Below, piece after piece: positions 1 through 10,924 of a stretch of DNA of 64,000 bases. Numbering within the stretch: the stretch's first letter is position 1; every line of letters starts with the position of its first letter. The notes under the pieces are model-generated. The model was not told where the DNA came from. It made no database searches and saw only the letters and a program-made list of their open reading frames with translations. The position numbers and the translations under genes were made by a program. The stretch is from Bettongia penicillata ogilbyi. Its lineage: Eukaryota; Chordata; Mammalia; Diprotodontia; Potoroidae. The DNA lies in contig JAJHZJ010000252.1 in NCBI GenBank assembly GCA_023548195.1, forward strand, positions 6,136,242 through 6,200,241, read 5' to 3'.

Positions 1-1195
1 AATTAACACAGCTATCAATCAGAACCATGAGTGTAAACAGGATAAAGTCATCCATAAAACAGGAAGATAGTGAGTGGCATAGCTCAGAAAGCAGAATCCA
101 GCCACTTATGGCATACAAGAAATTCACTTGAACCATATGGGGTTGAGTCGAATCTTTTTCATTTCAGATGAGTTTTAAAAAGTCGAGGTAGTAATCAGGA
201 TCTCAGATAAGGCAATAAAATCACATAGAAGAAATAAGTTAACTACAATAGGAGGAAACTACAATATGCTTAATGGGTCAATAGATAATGAAATAAAAAT
301 CAATGTCAAATATGAATATATACCAAATAACACTGTATATAAAAATTTAAAGCAAAAGTTCATTAAATTACAAGGAGTAACAAACAGCAAAAAAAAAAAA
401 AATGATTCTCTTTTCAGAAAAAAAAATACAAGAAAGAGAACAAAATGAATTTTGGAAAAATTAGGTACATTAAGCCTCTGGTAATTACTAAATGGGGATC
501 ATGAAGAATATGTATAATTCTTAATTCTGTACGGCAGTTGTACTACAAAACCAATCATATCGCTAGGGCACAAAGAATTTACAAACAAATACAGAAAAGC
601 AAATATGTTAAACGTTTTCTTTACTAATCAGAATGGAATAAAAACTATAGTCAATAAGGTCCCCGTACATTTGAAGACAATTCAAACTTAAATGGATTCT
701 AAATAATATAATCCTAAAAAATTGTGGACGAAAGAATAAATTATAGAAACAATAAAGAGTTTTATCAAAGAAAAACATAGCAATATGACAACAAACTGAA
801 ACTGTTTGGATCTAGCCAAAAAAGTAAGGGGAAAATTGACCACTGTAATCAAACCTTTTGTGTAAACCAAAGAAGCAAGTATCATATTTCAAGAGCAGTA
901 ATCATCAAAACTATTGAGCACTAATTAAAACACATCAAAACTGTTCAATGGAACACTCCAGGTAAACAAGACCAAGAAGGCAGCTAGCTTAGTGGCACAC
1001 CATTTGATAAACCCAAAGCCACTATCTACTAGAGTAAGGACTCTAGTCTAGAAAAACTGTTCAGAAAACAACAAAACAGTCTGGTACATGTCAGTCTAGT
1101 CTCATCTAAGAATCTTTACAGCAAATTTCTCTCATAATGGTCTGATAGCCAAGAAATATAGTTAATATTCATAAAGTAAATAAAGTATTTAAGTT
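1..1195. other. Unassigned AT-rich sequence
   Basis: I recognise no gene, RNA or repeat family here. The sequence is AT-rich, with short A-runs near 390-430. Open frames are short and look like chance. A weak SINE-head resemblance near 990-1,010 is too short to call. Confidence 0.6.
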
Positions 1196-1356
1196 TTGGA
1201 AAGCACTTTACCTATACTATCTCATTTGATATTCAAAACCACTTCATGAAGTAGGTATCACTATTATCCCCATTTTACAGATGAGGAAAACTAAGGCTCA
1301 AGAGAGGTTAGGTGATTTATCCAGGCCCACAGAACTAGCAAGTATTTGAGACAGAC
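1196..1356 (-). repeat. MIR-type SINE, antisense
   Basis: The plus strand reads as the complement of a MIR: a 'tatctcatttgat' block, then 'ccccattttacagatgagg', then a degenerate 'aggttaggtgatttatcc' core. It is an old, diverged copy. Confidence 0.75.
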
Positions 1357-1454
1357 CACTATTGTACCGTTGGTGGAATTATGAAGTTGGCCAAGTATTT
1401 GGGAGGACAAAGAAAGGCATGAAAGAGGTACATGCACAAAAATATTTTATATGG

Positions 1455-1675
1455 ACATGAAGTATTAAGACCTGAGTTTGAATCTCACCTTTAACACTAG
1501 CTGTGTGACCCTAGATAAGTCACTTTCCTCCCTGAGCCTTAGTTTCTTCATCTATAAAACAGGAAAAATATAGCATCTATCTTATGAGGTTGCAGTGAGA
1601 ATCAAGTGCAGTAATGGATGTAAAGCACAGGAAACTTTAAAGAGCTACAAATGTGAGCTATTGTTATTGTATGGT
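1455..1675 (+). repeat. MIR/THER1-type SINE
   Basis: The core 'actagctgtgtgaccctag' is followed by 'gagccttagtttcttcatct' and a tail resembling 'gtaaagcacag'. This order is that of a sense MIR/THER1 copy. Confidence 0.75.
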
Positions 1676-2491
1676 GATGAATATTTAGCCAAGAGTTCTT
1701 CAACACAAGACAAGCAAATACCTCGTTTCCTTTGGACCCAGGATAAAAATAAAACCAACTATGCAAAATCTCAGGGGAAGAGTTGTTTTGAACCAAGCCC
1801 AGGATTAGTTTAAAATTCCCCTTTCTCCCTTCGTCAATAACTGCATGGTGGCTCTCCAAAAGAGAAAAAAATGAAAGAGAGGAGTATTTCCACTCCTTTG
1901 TAGGAGGAGACAATCGGCAGAAGCTGTTTCATTAGTTGCATGTGGTTTGCTCCAGGTCATTTATTTCATACACTTGGGCTGGGCTGAGGTTAAATTTATG
2001 CACTCAGGTATAAACCTTGTGACACAAAAGAAGAAAAAAAAAGTTCCCACAAAAGAACTTGGCATTAAAAATAGAATTGTCCAACCTGGGATAGGCTAAT
2101 CCTAAAATAACTTGCAACATTAACACGACCTAAAAGTAAAGAGTAACTTACCCCTCTCCATGTCTTTTCTCTTTGGTTTTAGGTAGGCCCTTGGATGACA
2201 ATGACCCTGTATAAAACATGATATAAACACATCATCAGTTTTGCAAAGGTTAATTTGTGAATTAGGATGAGTTTCCTAAAATCCAGATTCTTATACAGTA
2301 AATGTGAGCATGTCCTTTTGGTCTTTTTCAAACCATTTGATCTTAATATTAATCTTTTCTTTATGATGTAAATACAAGAGACAAGCTGTCTAAACCTCAG
2401 TACAAAGTTGATAGTTCTCCTCTGGAGGGATTTCTTCTCCAGCCTCCACTCTCTACTCTCTGCCCCCAAGCTGAAGTTTCTATAGCCTACC
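1676..2491. other. Unassigned sequence with weak minus-strand exon-like signals
   Basis: No family is recognised. On the minus strand a 104-codon open stretch (2,493 down to 2,179) lies between a pyrimidine-rich AG and a GG|GTAAGT-like donor near 2,150. The pyrimidine tract is simply the complement of the neighbouring GGAA repeat. The predicted protein shows no domain, so I do not call an exon. Confidence 0.5.
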
Positions 2492-2557
2492 AAGAAAGGA
2501 AGGAAGGAAGGAAGAAAGGAAGAAGGAAGGAAGGAAAGTAGGAAGAAGGAAGGAAGT
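2492..2557 (+). repeat. (GGAA)n / GAAG purine microsatellite
   Basis: This is an interrupted tetranucleotide purine run of aagg/aaga units. It is directly visible and a likely polymorphic simple repeat. Confidence 0.9.
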
Positions 2558-2811
2558 TACCCTACCACTCTACTTACCTCTCAGATGTGGAAAATGCCTA
2601 GAGATCCGAGGTACAGTTTAAATTCCTGTATTTTCTCCTTATCAACTTGTCTGTCCCTTGGACAAATATAGTTTAATTCTCTATTAAGTTTAATGTGTTT
2701 TCTGCCATTAACTGAAAGCATCACCCTCTGGGATATTAATGAAATTGACAGTCATGATTAAGCACAGCATTCTAGGCAAGTTATCACTAATAAATTATCT
2801 AATTTAATGAT

Positions 2812-2995
2812 TGCACAGGCAGTATGGAGTATTGGATAAAATCCAGCTGAGAGTCAGGAAGATCTAGGTTGACATCTCTAACTCTGACACATACTGGCTC
2901 TGTGGCCCTAGTCAACTCAGGCCATAAATTGCAGATTACTGTAGACTGGCATTACTAAAACTGGTTTCCTCTCTACACCAATGAAATCATGCAAA
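2812..2995 (+). repeat. Decayed tRNA-type SINE (MAR1-like)
   Basis: A head 'gcagtatggagtattggata' is followed by 'gagtcaggaagatctaggtt', 'ctgtggccctagtcaactca' and 'ggtttcctc'. These are the landmarks of a MAR1-like SINE in the usual order, heavily mutated. Confidence 0.65.
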
Positions 2996-3404
2996 AAAAA
3001 AAGTCTTTAATGATCACAGAATTAACAGAGGACAAAGAATAAAATACTTAAAAAATACACACAAACATCACACACAAATACAAAAATATGCAAGAGTAAA
3101 AAAAATCCTTCTCTGTTTAATTTTTCCCAAAGGCATGAACAAAACAGACACAGGTTGAAAAACTTAACAGTGGTCTTACTCACTTGAACAGCACTGAACC
3201 CTTAATGAAGACAGGAAACAGTCAATTAACTGGCCATTTTTGGTGGGTACCAGCCATTACTGGATACTTTAAGGGTAATAAAAGAAGCATAAGACACGGT
3301 CTCTGCCCACAAGTTTATGACTTACATGAAGATAAGAAACGTGCCTATAGGAAGCAATTAGAGGCTAAAACAATATAAATTGCACTAAACTGTATAGTAG
3401 GTGC
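2996..3404. other. Unassigned AT-rich stretch
   Basis: It starts with a short A-run that could be the tail of the preceding SINE, then continues as A-rich sequence. Nothing else is recognised. A 64-codon plus frame (3,184-3,378) has no recognisable features. Confidence 0.5.
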
Positions 3405-3545
3405 TGTCAAATAAAAAATGGACTAGACACAGGCATTCTAAGTCCTGGTCTTGTCAGTAATTGGCTATTTGACCTTGGGCAAATAAAACTCTTTGGACCT
3501 TGGTTTGCTTATGTGTAAATTAAAGGAATTAGCCTATTTCCTTTT
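3405..3545 (+). repeat. MIR fragment
   Basis: 'ggctatttgaccttgggcaa' and 'ggaccttggtttgcttatg' match the MIR core and the region after it in sense orientation. Confidence 0.65.
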
Positions 3546-3591
3546 TCCCAGAACATGGTAGTGCACCTTCAGTAAAGGTACTAGCATCAAA

Positions 3592-3896
3592 TGAAGCAGC
3601 TACGTGGTACACTGCATAGAGCACCAGTGAGTGCAGGAGTCAGGAGGATCTGAGTTCAAATGTCACCTCAGACACTTGACACTCACTAGCTGTGTGCCCT
3701 TGGGCAAGTCACTTAACCCCAATTGCCTCATCCTGGGTCATCTCCAGTCATCCTGATGAATATCTGGTCACTGGATTCAGATGGCTCTGGAGGAGAAGTG
3801 AGGCTGGTGACCTGCACAGCCCTCCCTCACTCAAAACAAAGTCAAGTGCAAGTCATGTCATCATTTCTCTGATGGCAACGAAGGACCAACGCACAC
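3592..3896 (+). mobile_element. Full-length composite SINE (WSINE1/WALLSI-type) with 12-bp TSD
   Basis: A tRNA-like head (about 3,595-3,640) leads into the CORE segment ('agctgtgtgcccttgggcaa'), then the shared 3' module ('gatgaatatctggtcactgg' to 'aacgaaggaccaacg') and a short CA-type end. The perfect duplication 'actagcatcaaa' at 3,580-3,591 and 3,897-3,908 proves a retrotransposition event and fixes the ends. Confidence 0.9.
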
Positions 3897-3908
3897 ACTA
3901 GCATCAAA

Positions 3909-4180
3909 CATAAACTCTTTGGTAAGGCTTTTAAAATCCTTCCCAACTTGGTCCCAGTTATCTCTCCAGCCTCTGTGATGCCATTAAACAGGCTTTCTCT
4001 TTGATCTTCACACATGGCACTTCATCTACCATATCTATGTCTTTGCACTGGCCATTTCCCAAGCCTGCAATGTACCCCCTCCTCACTCCTACCTCAATGA
4101 GTTCCTTGTGTTCTTTCTAGACACAACTCAAGTACCACTATCTATGTGAAGCCTTTCCTGATGTCCTCTAATGGAAATGC
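3909..4180 (+). repeat. L2 LINE 3' region
   Basis: 'atccttcccaacttggtccc', 'tctttgcactggccatttcc' and 'tgtgaagcctttcctgatg' follow the order of the L2 C-terminal and 3' region. It is a dead fragment. The SINE at 3,592-3,896 is inserted at its 5' edge. Confidence 0.7.
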
Positions 4181-4224
4181 CCTTGATCACAAACTAATAT
4201 GTAATTAACAATGTAGTTCTGACT

Positions 4225-4325
4225 TATACTGAGAGATGCAGCATAATATATAACAAATAGAGCAATGACCTCAGTGCCAGGAAGATGTTAGTTCAAATTC
4301 CACCCCAGATACTTAATTCGATGTT
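4225..4325 (+). repeat. SINE head fragment
   Basis: 'tgccaggaagatgttagttc' followed by 'aaattccaccccagatactt' resembles the first half of a MAR1/MIR-type SINE in sense orientation, truncated at its 3' end. Confidence 0.5.
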
Positions 4326-4714
4326 ATCTTAAAGTAGACTGGGTTTGGTAGAGTAGGGTTGAGTAAAGCCATAGGTGGCCGGGAAGCTAAAAGTTCAAAT
4401 TTGAGGTTATATATACAGTACTGGCATACATAATGATGAATGTTTCAGTCCTAAAGCAAAAATGTTTTTTTTTTTTCCTGAAAAGCTGGCCTAAAAAAGG
4501 GTAAGAATGTCCATTCCCTCCTCGTGAATTTTTTCAGGAGTGGCCTCCTTCTGAAGGGCAGGGGGCTGGATTAGCACAAGATGGTCACGATTACCTCTGA
4601 CTTAGCAGCTACAGTGTTACCAGCGTAAAGATATAAAACCTACCCATCAGAACTATCTAAATGTAGATGAGAGGGAAAAATCATTGTGCCTGTCTGCACA
4701 AGATTTTATGTTTT
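4326..4714. other. Unassigned sequence
   Basis: No gene or repeat family is recognised. A short T-run sits near 4,466-4,476. Confidence 0.5.
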
Positions 4715-4925
4715 GCGACATGCTTTCCATATACTATGCTTCATTTGACTTTCCATAGTAACTTACTTAAAGTAGGGAGTAAAAATGATTTATTTTAAAT
4801 AGATGAGGAAACTGAGGATTACAAAGTTTCAATTTGTCACGAAATGGAAAGGTTATAAAAGTGGCCATCAGAACTAGAACCCAAGTCCTGTAATTCCTAT
4901 TCCAGTGCTCTTCTAGTAAACCAGA
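4715..4925 (-). repeat. MIR-type SINE, antisense
   Basis: 'agatgaggaaactgagga' with flanking 'tcatttgac' and a terminal 'ccagtgctcttctagtaaac' matches the complement of MIR. It is diverged. Confidence 0.65.
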
Positions 4926-4984
4926 CAGTGATGAAAATTACAAATAACAATATGGATTCACAGTGCTAATTATGTGTCAAGCAG

Positions 4985-5203
4985 GTGACCTGGAGTCAGG
5001 AAGACTCCTCTTCCTGAGTTCAAATCTGGCCTCAGACACTTACTAGCTCAGTGGCCCTGGGCAAGTTATTTAACCCTATTTGCCTCAGTTTCCTCATCTA
5101 TAAAATGAGCTGGAGAAGGAAATGGCACACCACTCTGGTATCTTTGCCAAGAAAACCCAAAGAGGGCTCATGAAGAGTCAGACATGACTGAAAAGCAACA
5201 GAA
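4985..5203 (+). repeat. MAR1-type SINE
   Basis: In order: 'ggcctcagacacttactagc', 'tggccctgggcaagtta', 'gagctggagaaggaaatggc', 'tctttgccaagaaaaccc' and 'gaagagtcagacatgactga'. It is nearly full length, missing only part of the tRNA head. Confidence 0.9.
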
Positions 5204-5205
5204 AA

Positions 5206-5406
5206 TTGCCAGGCGCTGTGCTAAGCACTTTGGAGTTATTATCTCATTTGATCCCTCACAACCCTGGTGAGGAGGTGCTATTATCATCCTTTGTGACAGG
5301 ATAAGGAAACTAAAGGAAACAGGGGAAATGACTTGACCAGAGTCACAAGGTGTATAAGGCTGGATCTGAACTCAGGTCTTCCTAACGGTAGACCTAGACT
5401 GTGCCA
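5206..5406 (-). repeat. MIR-type SINE, antisense
   Basis: 'ccaggcgctgtgctaagcac', 'ttatctcatttgatccctca' and 'gaactcaggtcttccta' show an antisense MIR/THER1. It sits three bases from the preceding MAR1. Confidence 0.85.
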
Positions 5407-5429
5407 ATTTTCTTGAGGTACTCTGTAAT

Positions 5430-5745
5430 GAAATTAACCCTGGTCTCCTTGCTGTCTTCTTACATTCTTATCTTCTGACTCTGAATTCTCACTGGCTGTC
5501 CCCAGCAACTGGAATATTTTCCTTCCTCATTCCCAACCTCTGGGAATTCATTCAAGTCTTACCTAACATCCTACCTTTTAGAAGAATCCCTTCCTCCCTT
5601 CCCTCTGTTGATTATTTCTAAAGTATCCTGTATATATCCTGTTTGTATAAAGTTGTTAAAAATATATCTTCTGTTTTTCTGTCACCTTTGTATTCTCCCC
5701 TGTATCCCTCTGATATCCCAAAGAGCCATCTCACTTAACAAAGAT
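5430..5745 (+). repeat. L2 LINE 3' end
   Basis: 'tctcactggctgtccccagc', then 'tctgttgattatttctaaag' and 'ctgtatatatcctgtttgta' follow the L2 3' terminal order, with internal losses. Confidence 0.7.
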
Positions 5746-6339
5746 TAAAAAGAAAAAAAACAATTAGCAAAACTGATCAAATATATTGAAAAAAAACCTG
5801 AAAATATAAGCAATGTAGATCAATGTTATATTGTAATAACATCAAAGATTATGCTACGCACAAATGGATTGGAAGTGAAAAGGAGAAAGGAAGGAGGAGA
5901 AAAAATGCAACTCCCAAGTCCTTCACATAAGATTAGGAAACTTTCAGAATTAAAACTTCTGCTAAAATTTCTTTTGGCTGTCTGCAATATCAACTCTTTT
6001 ATTACTCTAAAATCAATGAGTTTGTTCCCTTAGTGGCATATCTAATGCACCCTCAAGATTTTCTCCCTGTATTCCTAAGGCCAAGAGTTAATTATTACCT
6101 GCTCATGAGTCAGCCTCTACAGAGATTCTCGTGTACCCTAGCCAGCGTGGAAACTGATCTTTTCCCCCAACGAATGTGAAAAACTGAGAATAAGCCATAA
6201 TGAGAGAACAAAGGAAAACTGAGACGCTTACAAAGCACATATAGGATGAGGTGCGGTAGGAGCGAGGAAGAAAAAAGCCTGGTCCAAAGAGAAGTTGAAG
6301 TGTTCTGACAAGCTCTCTACAAAAGATGCTTTCATTTAA
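5746..6339. other. Unassigned sequence
   Basis: This stretch is A-rich at the start, then apparently single-copy. Overlapping short frames on both strands (for example 6,103-6,357 minus) have no domain, signal peptide or splice context. Confidence 0.5.
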
Positions 6340-6383
6340 TCTCTTTCCTGATGTCATGGTCCTTGTTAAAAATGAAGGACCAA
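6340..6383 (+). repeat. Tail fragment of composite SINE
   Basis: 'cctgatgtcatggtccttgt' followed by 'atgaaggaccaac' equals the last bases of the composite SINE 3' module. It is an isolated short fragment. Confidence 0.5.
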
Positions 6384-6627
6384 CAGCAAGTTGTGAGTAG
6401 TAGTAGCAGCCCCACTGGGGAACTGTCTAGTTGGGCAATGCAGCTCCCTCCTTCCTTCCTTTCCTTTTTTCCCTTCTTCCCTCTGTTCTGGGAGGAAATC
6501 ATACTTTTTCCTATGGGTATTCTGCCCAAAGGAATATAAATTTTGGTCGCTGAAATGTAGCAAGATATCTTGATGTTTATGAGCTAGATTTCTTTTTATG
6601 AACCATGCCTTAAACCCAAATTACTCA

Positions 6628-6998
6628 GGCTCTAATTGACTGGCCAAAAGTAGGTCTCAGCCCAAGCCTCACTTGGTCATAGCTTGAATTCTGACGGCCA
6701 GGGTGACTGTAAATATTAATTGTTTCTGTTTTGGCCAGAAACCCTGAGGGTCTTCCTCTCCCAGACTGATTCTTTTCTTTCTTGACTAGGTAAAAGAGAC
6801 CATTTTTTGCCTCATTTTTTACCTAGTCTTAATCACAGAATAGGCACTGCAATAGACAAACAGATCTGGGAAAGATCATAACTTAAAAAGGCCAAGGCCT
6901 CCCATTGCATCTGGGACCATCTCCAGTCCTCCTAATATGAATCTTGCTTGCCCATGGACTCAGATGGCTCTGGAGGAGAGAGTGAGGCTGGTGACTTT
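6628..6998 (+). repeat. Older long composite SINE with alternative 5' module, 3' truncated
   Basis: The 5' module ('cagcccaagcctcacttggt', 'ttttggccagaaaccctgag') recurs in antisense at 29,567-29,762. The following part ('ggccaaggcctcccattgca') recurs at 46,206-46,450. It then enters the shared 3' module and breaks off at 'ggtgactttgca', where a MIR begins. There is no tRNA-like head, unlike the copies at 3,592 and 56,268. Confidence 0.75.
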
Positions 6999-7130
6999 GC
7001 AGAAAAGGAAACTGAGGTCCAAAGAGGCTAGTAACTTGCCCAGGTCACACAGGAAGTAAGCATCCAGGTTACAATATGAGGCCAAGATGTCTGATTCCAG
7101 TGTCAGTACACTTTCCATTACATCACATTT
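6999..7130 (-). repeat. MIR-type SINE, antisense
   Basis: 'aaaaggaaactgaggtccaa' and 'taacttgcccaggtcacac' are the complement of the MIR core. Confidence 0.75.
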
Positions 7131-7144
7131 CTTCCTTTCCTAGA

Positions 7145-7365
7145 GGTAGCTAGGTAGACCACTGTTTATAGAGTGGTAGGCCTGGAAATTCAGCCTTGGA
7201 TAGTTCCTACCTGTGTGACCCTGGGAAAGTCATTTAACATCTGTCTGGCTCATTTTCCTCAACTGAAAATGGGGATAATATACCTTTTCAGAGCTGTTGA
7301 AGTAAATGAAAATATTTTAAATTGCTTAGTATAGTGCCTGACACTTAAAAACACTTTCTTTCTTC
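7145..7365 (+). repeat. THER1/MIR SINE
   Basis: 'tacctgtgtgaccctgggaa', 'ctgaaaatggggataatata' and 'tatagtgcctgacact' follow the sense MIR/THER1 order. Confidence 0.75.
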
Positions 7366-7509
7366 CAGTAGGCCTATATTCATTCTTAGCCTCACAGACA
7401 CCTACAAATTTCTACCTGTCTTCCTCTAAGTTCATTACTGAAAAAATAATTACAAAAATGTTATCATATTACACAAAAAAATTTCACTGTGTATTTAAAC
7501 AGTGGACTT

Positions 7510-7622
7510 CAAATAAGGTCTGTGCTCTTCCATTAGACATGTGATACTGGGTCAAATTACTGAACTTTATGGCACCACAGCTCTGTCATCCCTAAAGCAG
7601 GAATAAAGTTTAAATACCAGAA
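7510..7622 (+). repeat. Degraded MIR fragment
   Basis: 'gacatgtgatactgggtcaa' and 'aaagcaggaataaagt' are weakly MIR-like in sense orientation. Confidence 0.4.
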
Positions 7623-7637
7623 ACATAAGTTACTCTA

Positions 7638-7860
7638 CAGAAGGGGTTCTTAAACTTTTGTTGCGTCATGGACCCCTTTAGCAGTCCGCTGAAACCCATG
7701 GACCCCGTTAACTTAGCGTGAGCAACTCTGCCTTATAATTAGTTTTTATGTAAGCTATTTCTCTATAATAATTTGGTATAATAATTTTCTGTAATAATTT
7801 GACAATACAAAATGCATAAGATTACAAAGGAAACCAATTATATCAAAATAACATTACCAA
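7638..7860. mobile_element. Non-autonomous hAT-like DNA transposon remnant
   Basis: It starts with a hAT-style terminus 'cagaaggggttcttaaac', then 'catggacccctttagcagtc'. The AT-rich interior recurs in decayed form at 21,505-21,620 and in opposite orientation at 63,491-63,660. No transposase is present. Confidence 0.6.
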
Positions 7861-8340
7861 AATATTTTTTTAAAAACAAGTTCATGTGGAAAGGAAAGGT
7901 TCAGCCTTTTGTTCTACAGAGTGGCTAAAGGCAAATTACATTCATCTTATGTTAAGATTTTACAATTATTTTAACCTATTTTCAATCAACTTAAAAGTTT
8001 CCAGACTTCTTCAATATTACTAAACTGACTAGAAATATAAATTAATACCTTAAATATTTCATCTTCACATGAAAGACCCTATGGGAAAGAGAATTCATTT
8101 TATAGTGAAAATAGAGACAAATAAACAGGACTACTAGAATTTGCAGGTCTCCAGGCCCATATGCAAACTGAACTATAGCAAAGTTAGGGTTCTTAGAGAA
8201 TATCATCCCATTAACACCACAGAACTGACTTACACCTCTGGCATTTTTGCTAGGCTCAGAGCAGGGGTAGAAATGTCCCAGAACAAAATGGTCACAGCAC
8301 TTTTGTGACTACCAAAGACTGGAGGTATTTCTCAGGTTCC
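7861..8340. other. Unassigned sequence
   Basis: It is AT-rich and apparently single-copy. No gene, RNA or repeat family is recognised. Confidence 0.5.
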
Positions 8341-8535
8341 TCTGTGTTGACTCCCAATTTTTTATCCTTTATACATCTTCCTTGTACATAGTTATTTCCA
8401 TGTTTTCTCCCTCATTAGATTGTGAGCTCCTGAGAGCAGAGAATGTTTTGCTTTATTTGAAGCTTCAGGACTTATCCCAACGTCTACCACATAGTAAGTA
8501 CTTAAAAAAATGTTCAGGGATTGATTAACTAATTG
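8341..8535 (+). repeat. L2 LINE 3' end
   Basis: 'acatcttccttgtacatagt', 'ttagattgtgagctcctgag' and 'cacatagtaagtacttaaa' are the characteristic last part of L2, in sense. Confidence 0.85.
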
Positions 8536-8814
8536 ACTGTAGAGGACAGGAATAAAAAAATACTGGCACAACATGAGTAAATCTACCCAGACCAACCAAG
8601 GTCTATAATATCCTCATGAGAATCAAATAACACAGTAAAGTTATTTGCAAAATTTTGTTATAATTTGTTTTGCCTACTCTGAGATGTAAATTAGGTGGTT
8701 GGCAATGGTCCAAGTTAACACCTGAGTCTAGCCAGTAATCTCTGAGCATCACAATATTTATTTACTGCATGGGACAATAATAAGGCATTCTATAAATGAG
8801 AGGAAAGTTATGCA

Positions 8815-8985
8815 GACTGCTTTCCTCATTACAATTCTCTTGTAGTTAAAATAGGTATTATCACTGTTTTACAAGTATAGAAACTGAGGCTCTAAGACAC
8901 TTGCTCATGGAGACACTGAGATACACATTTCCCTTTCCAACACTCGTGTCGCTAAATATTTTCTACACCACTAAGTGCCTCTTTT
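8815..8985 (-). repeat. Degraded MIR, antisense
   Basis: 'tttacaagtatagaaactga' and 'ccactaagtgcctc' resemble complementary MIR. It is strongly diverged. Confidence 0.5.
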
Positions 8986-9304
8986 TAGCATGCTCTGCTT
9001 AATGCCACGTTATGTATTTTGTATGGAGAAAGTCACAATATGTAAGGGGATTTGGTGTCTTTGAAGGTAAAGGAGAGGTGAAGGACAAGGCATTTGGTGA
9101 ACAAACTACAGTGGATAACTTAAAGTGACAACTGAATAGGAGAACATTTTGGAAACAGTTCAAACAAAAAATAATAAAGGCCTTTCTTAGGGAAATGGAT
9201 TAAACAAGGTAATCCCAATTTAAACAAGCAGTACTCTTAGACAGGGCTATTGACCCATCTAGCAGCAATCTCCTATCTGTCCACTCCCTGAAGGAACTGG
9301 TATG
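8986..9304. other. Unassigned sequence
   Basis: No gene or repeat family is recognised. Confidence 0.45.
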
Positions 9305-9545
9305 ACTGTCAGTCATGTTTGACTCTTCGTGACTCCATTTGGGGTTTTCTTGGCAAAGACACTGGAGTGGTTCGCCATTTCCTTGTGCAGTTCATTTTAC
9401 AGATGAGGAAACTGGGGCAAATAGGGTGAAGTGACTTGCCTGTGGGTGGGTGGGTATCGCACAGTTAATAAGTGTCTGAGGCTAGTTTTGAACTCAGGTC
9501 TATCCTGACTTCACAGTCTATCCATTGAGTCACCTAGCTGCCCAT
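9305..9545 (-). repeat. MAR1-type SINE, antisense
   Basis: The plus strand runs 'gactcttcgtgactccattt', 'ggcaaagacactggagtgg', 'ttttacagatgaggaaactg' and ends 'cacctagctgccca', the complement of a whole MAR1. A small 'gggtgggtgggta' expansion replaces part of the core. Confidence 0.9.
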
Positions 9546-10254
9546 GGTAATTTTACCTTAATCCAATTTCTCTAAGAGGAAAGGTTTAAGCCACTGATCA
9601 AGGAAGAAGGTCCCTTTTTCAGTTCAGTAAAACAACGTGGGGGAGCAGTCAACTGAAAAACAAAGCAGTTACTATAGTTCTGGATTATTAATTCCAAATT
9701 GCAATTTTCTTCTTCAAGATTCCTATAAATCAGAGGTTCTCAAAATTATTCTTATTATAATAATACTAAGACTTTTCTATCTGTGTGAGGCTGGATTTTC
9801 TTCATATACTTCAATTGAAATGATATCACAACAGAGTGAATGCAAAAGCAGATGTGAAAATCCAGCTGTCTTGCATTAAGCAAGACATTAAAGAGACTTA
9901 GAAAAATATAGAAAACAAAGCCAGTCTTCTTACTCAATGTTTTTAATTCTGGAAAATATAGTTGTTTCCATAAGAATGTTACTTATGTTAACATGTAATG
10001 GGTTAATGAATTAACCCAATGTAAATGAATTAATAAATACTTTATCCTTTTTATTTTCTAATATGATAAGCCACATCATTTGGGGTCCTAAATTTTTAAA
10101 AGTGTAGAAGGTCTTGGAACGAGAAAGCTAGATAACTGCTGATATAAATGTTACCTAAAATCATCTTGGAGAAGAGGCATGACTGAATTCATGGGGAAAT
10201 TATATCAGTTTGGACCTCCCTCCCTGTCTCTCTTTGAGCTAGAAATGTAAAGAA
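9546..10254. other. Unassigned sequence
   Basis: This looks like single-copy DNA. An 80-codon plus frame (9,637-9,879) shows no domain or credible gene context. Confidence 0.5.
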
Positions 10255-10380
10255 GAGAGGAAAGAAGAAGGAAGGAAGGAAGGAAAGAAGGAAGAAAGGG
10301 TGAAAAGGAGAGAGGGAGGAAGGGAGGGAAGGAGAAAAGGAAAAAGGGAGGGGAGGAGGGAGGGAGGAAAGAAGGAAGTT
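10255..10380 (+). repeat. Long purine-only GAAG/GGAA microsatellite
   Basis: About 125 bases with almost no pyrimidine on the plus strand, in gaagg, gagg and aaagg units. The Arg/Gly/Glu-rich reading frame through it is a repeat artefact. Confidence 0.9.
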
Positions 10381-10924
10381 TTCTTCCTATTCTTCGTTCA
10401 GGACACTCCTATTCCATTTCTTTTGCATAGAACATCTTCCCAATTCACTTCCTCACCTCCAACTCTTAGGATTCTGTCCAACTAAATATTGATATAGAAA
10501 GTTCAGAACAAATTAGTTTGCTTAATTATAATGAAATTACTTGAAAAAAGAACACTTCTGCTCTTAAAATATTGACTTCATTATTTTAGTATTGACAAAG
10601 TGGTAGTTTTTGCAAAGTAGTTTACTAGACTTTTTATTTAAAAAAATACTGCCAGAAAAAGTAGAGAATAAAACATAGTTTGAAGGACAAATATTCAACA
10701 TGATTAATAATATCAGGTATAAAGCTATCATTTCACTAATAACTACCAAGTCATAGATATTAATTTTATATGACAATGGAGTGTATATCAAGTCCTCAAT
10801 AAAATATTAAAGATAATGGAATCACAATCTAAATAAATTATAATAACGCTATAAAAGAATCTTTCAATGAATAAACTATGGAAGTTGCCATAAATTATAT
10901 CTACAAATTGACTGATAAAGTCAA
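10381..10924. other. Unassigned AT-rich sequence
   Basis: It is AT-rich and could be old L1 sequence, but nothing in it is diagnostic. No gene is supported. Confidence 0.45.

Noticed and set aside
2179..2493. 104-codon minus frame with acceptor-like and donor-like ends
   Set aside because: The pyrimidine tract is the complement of a GGAA microsatellite, the frame closes before the donor, and no domain is visible.
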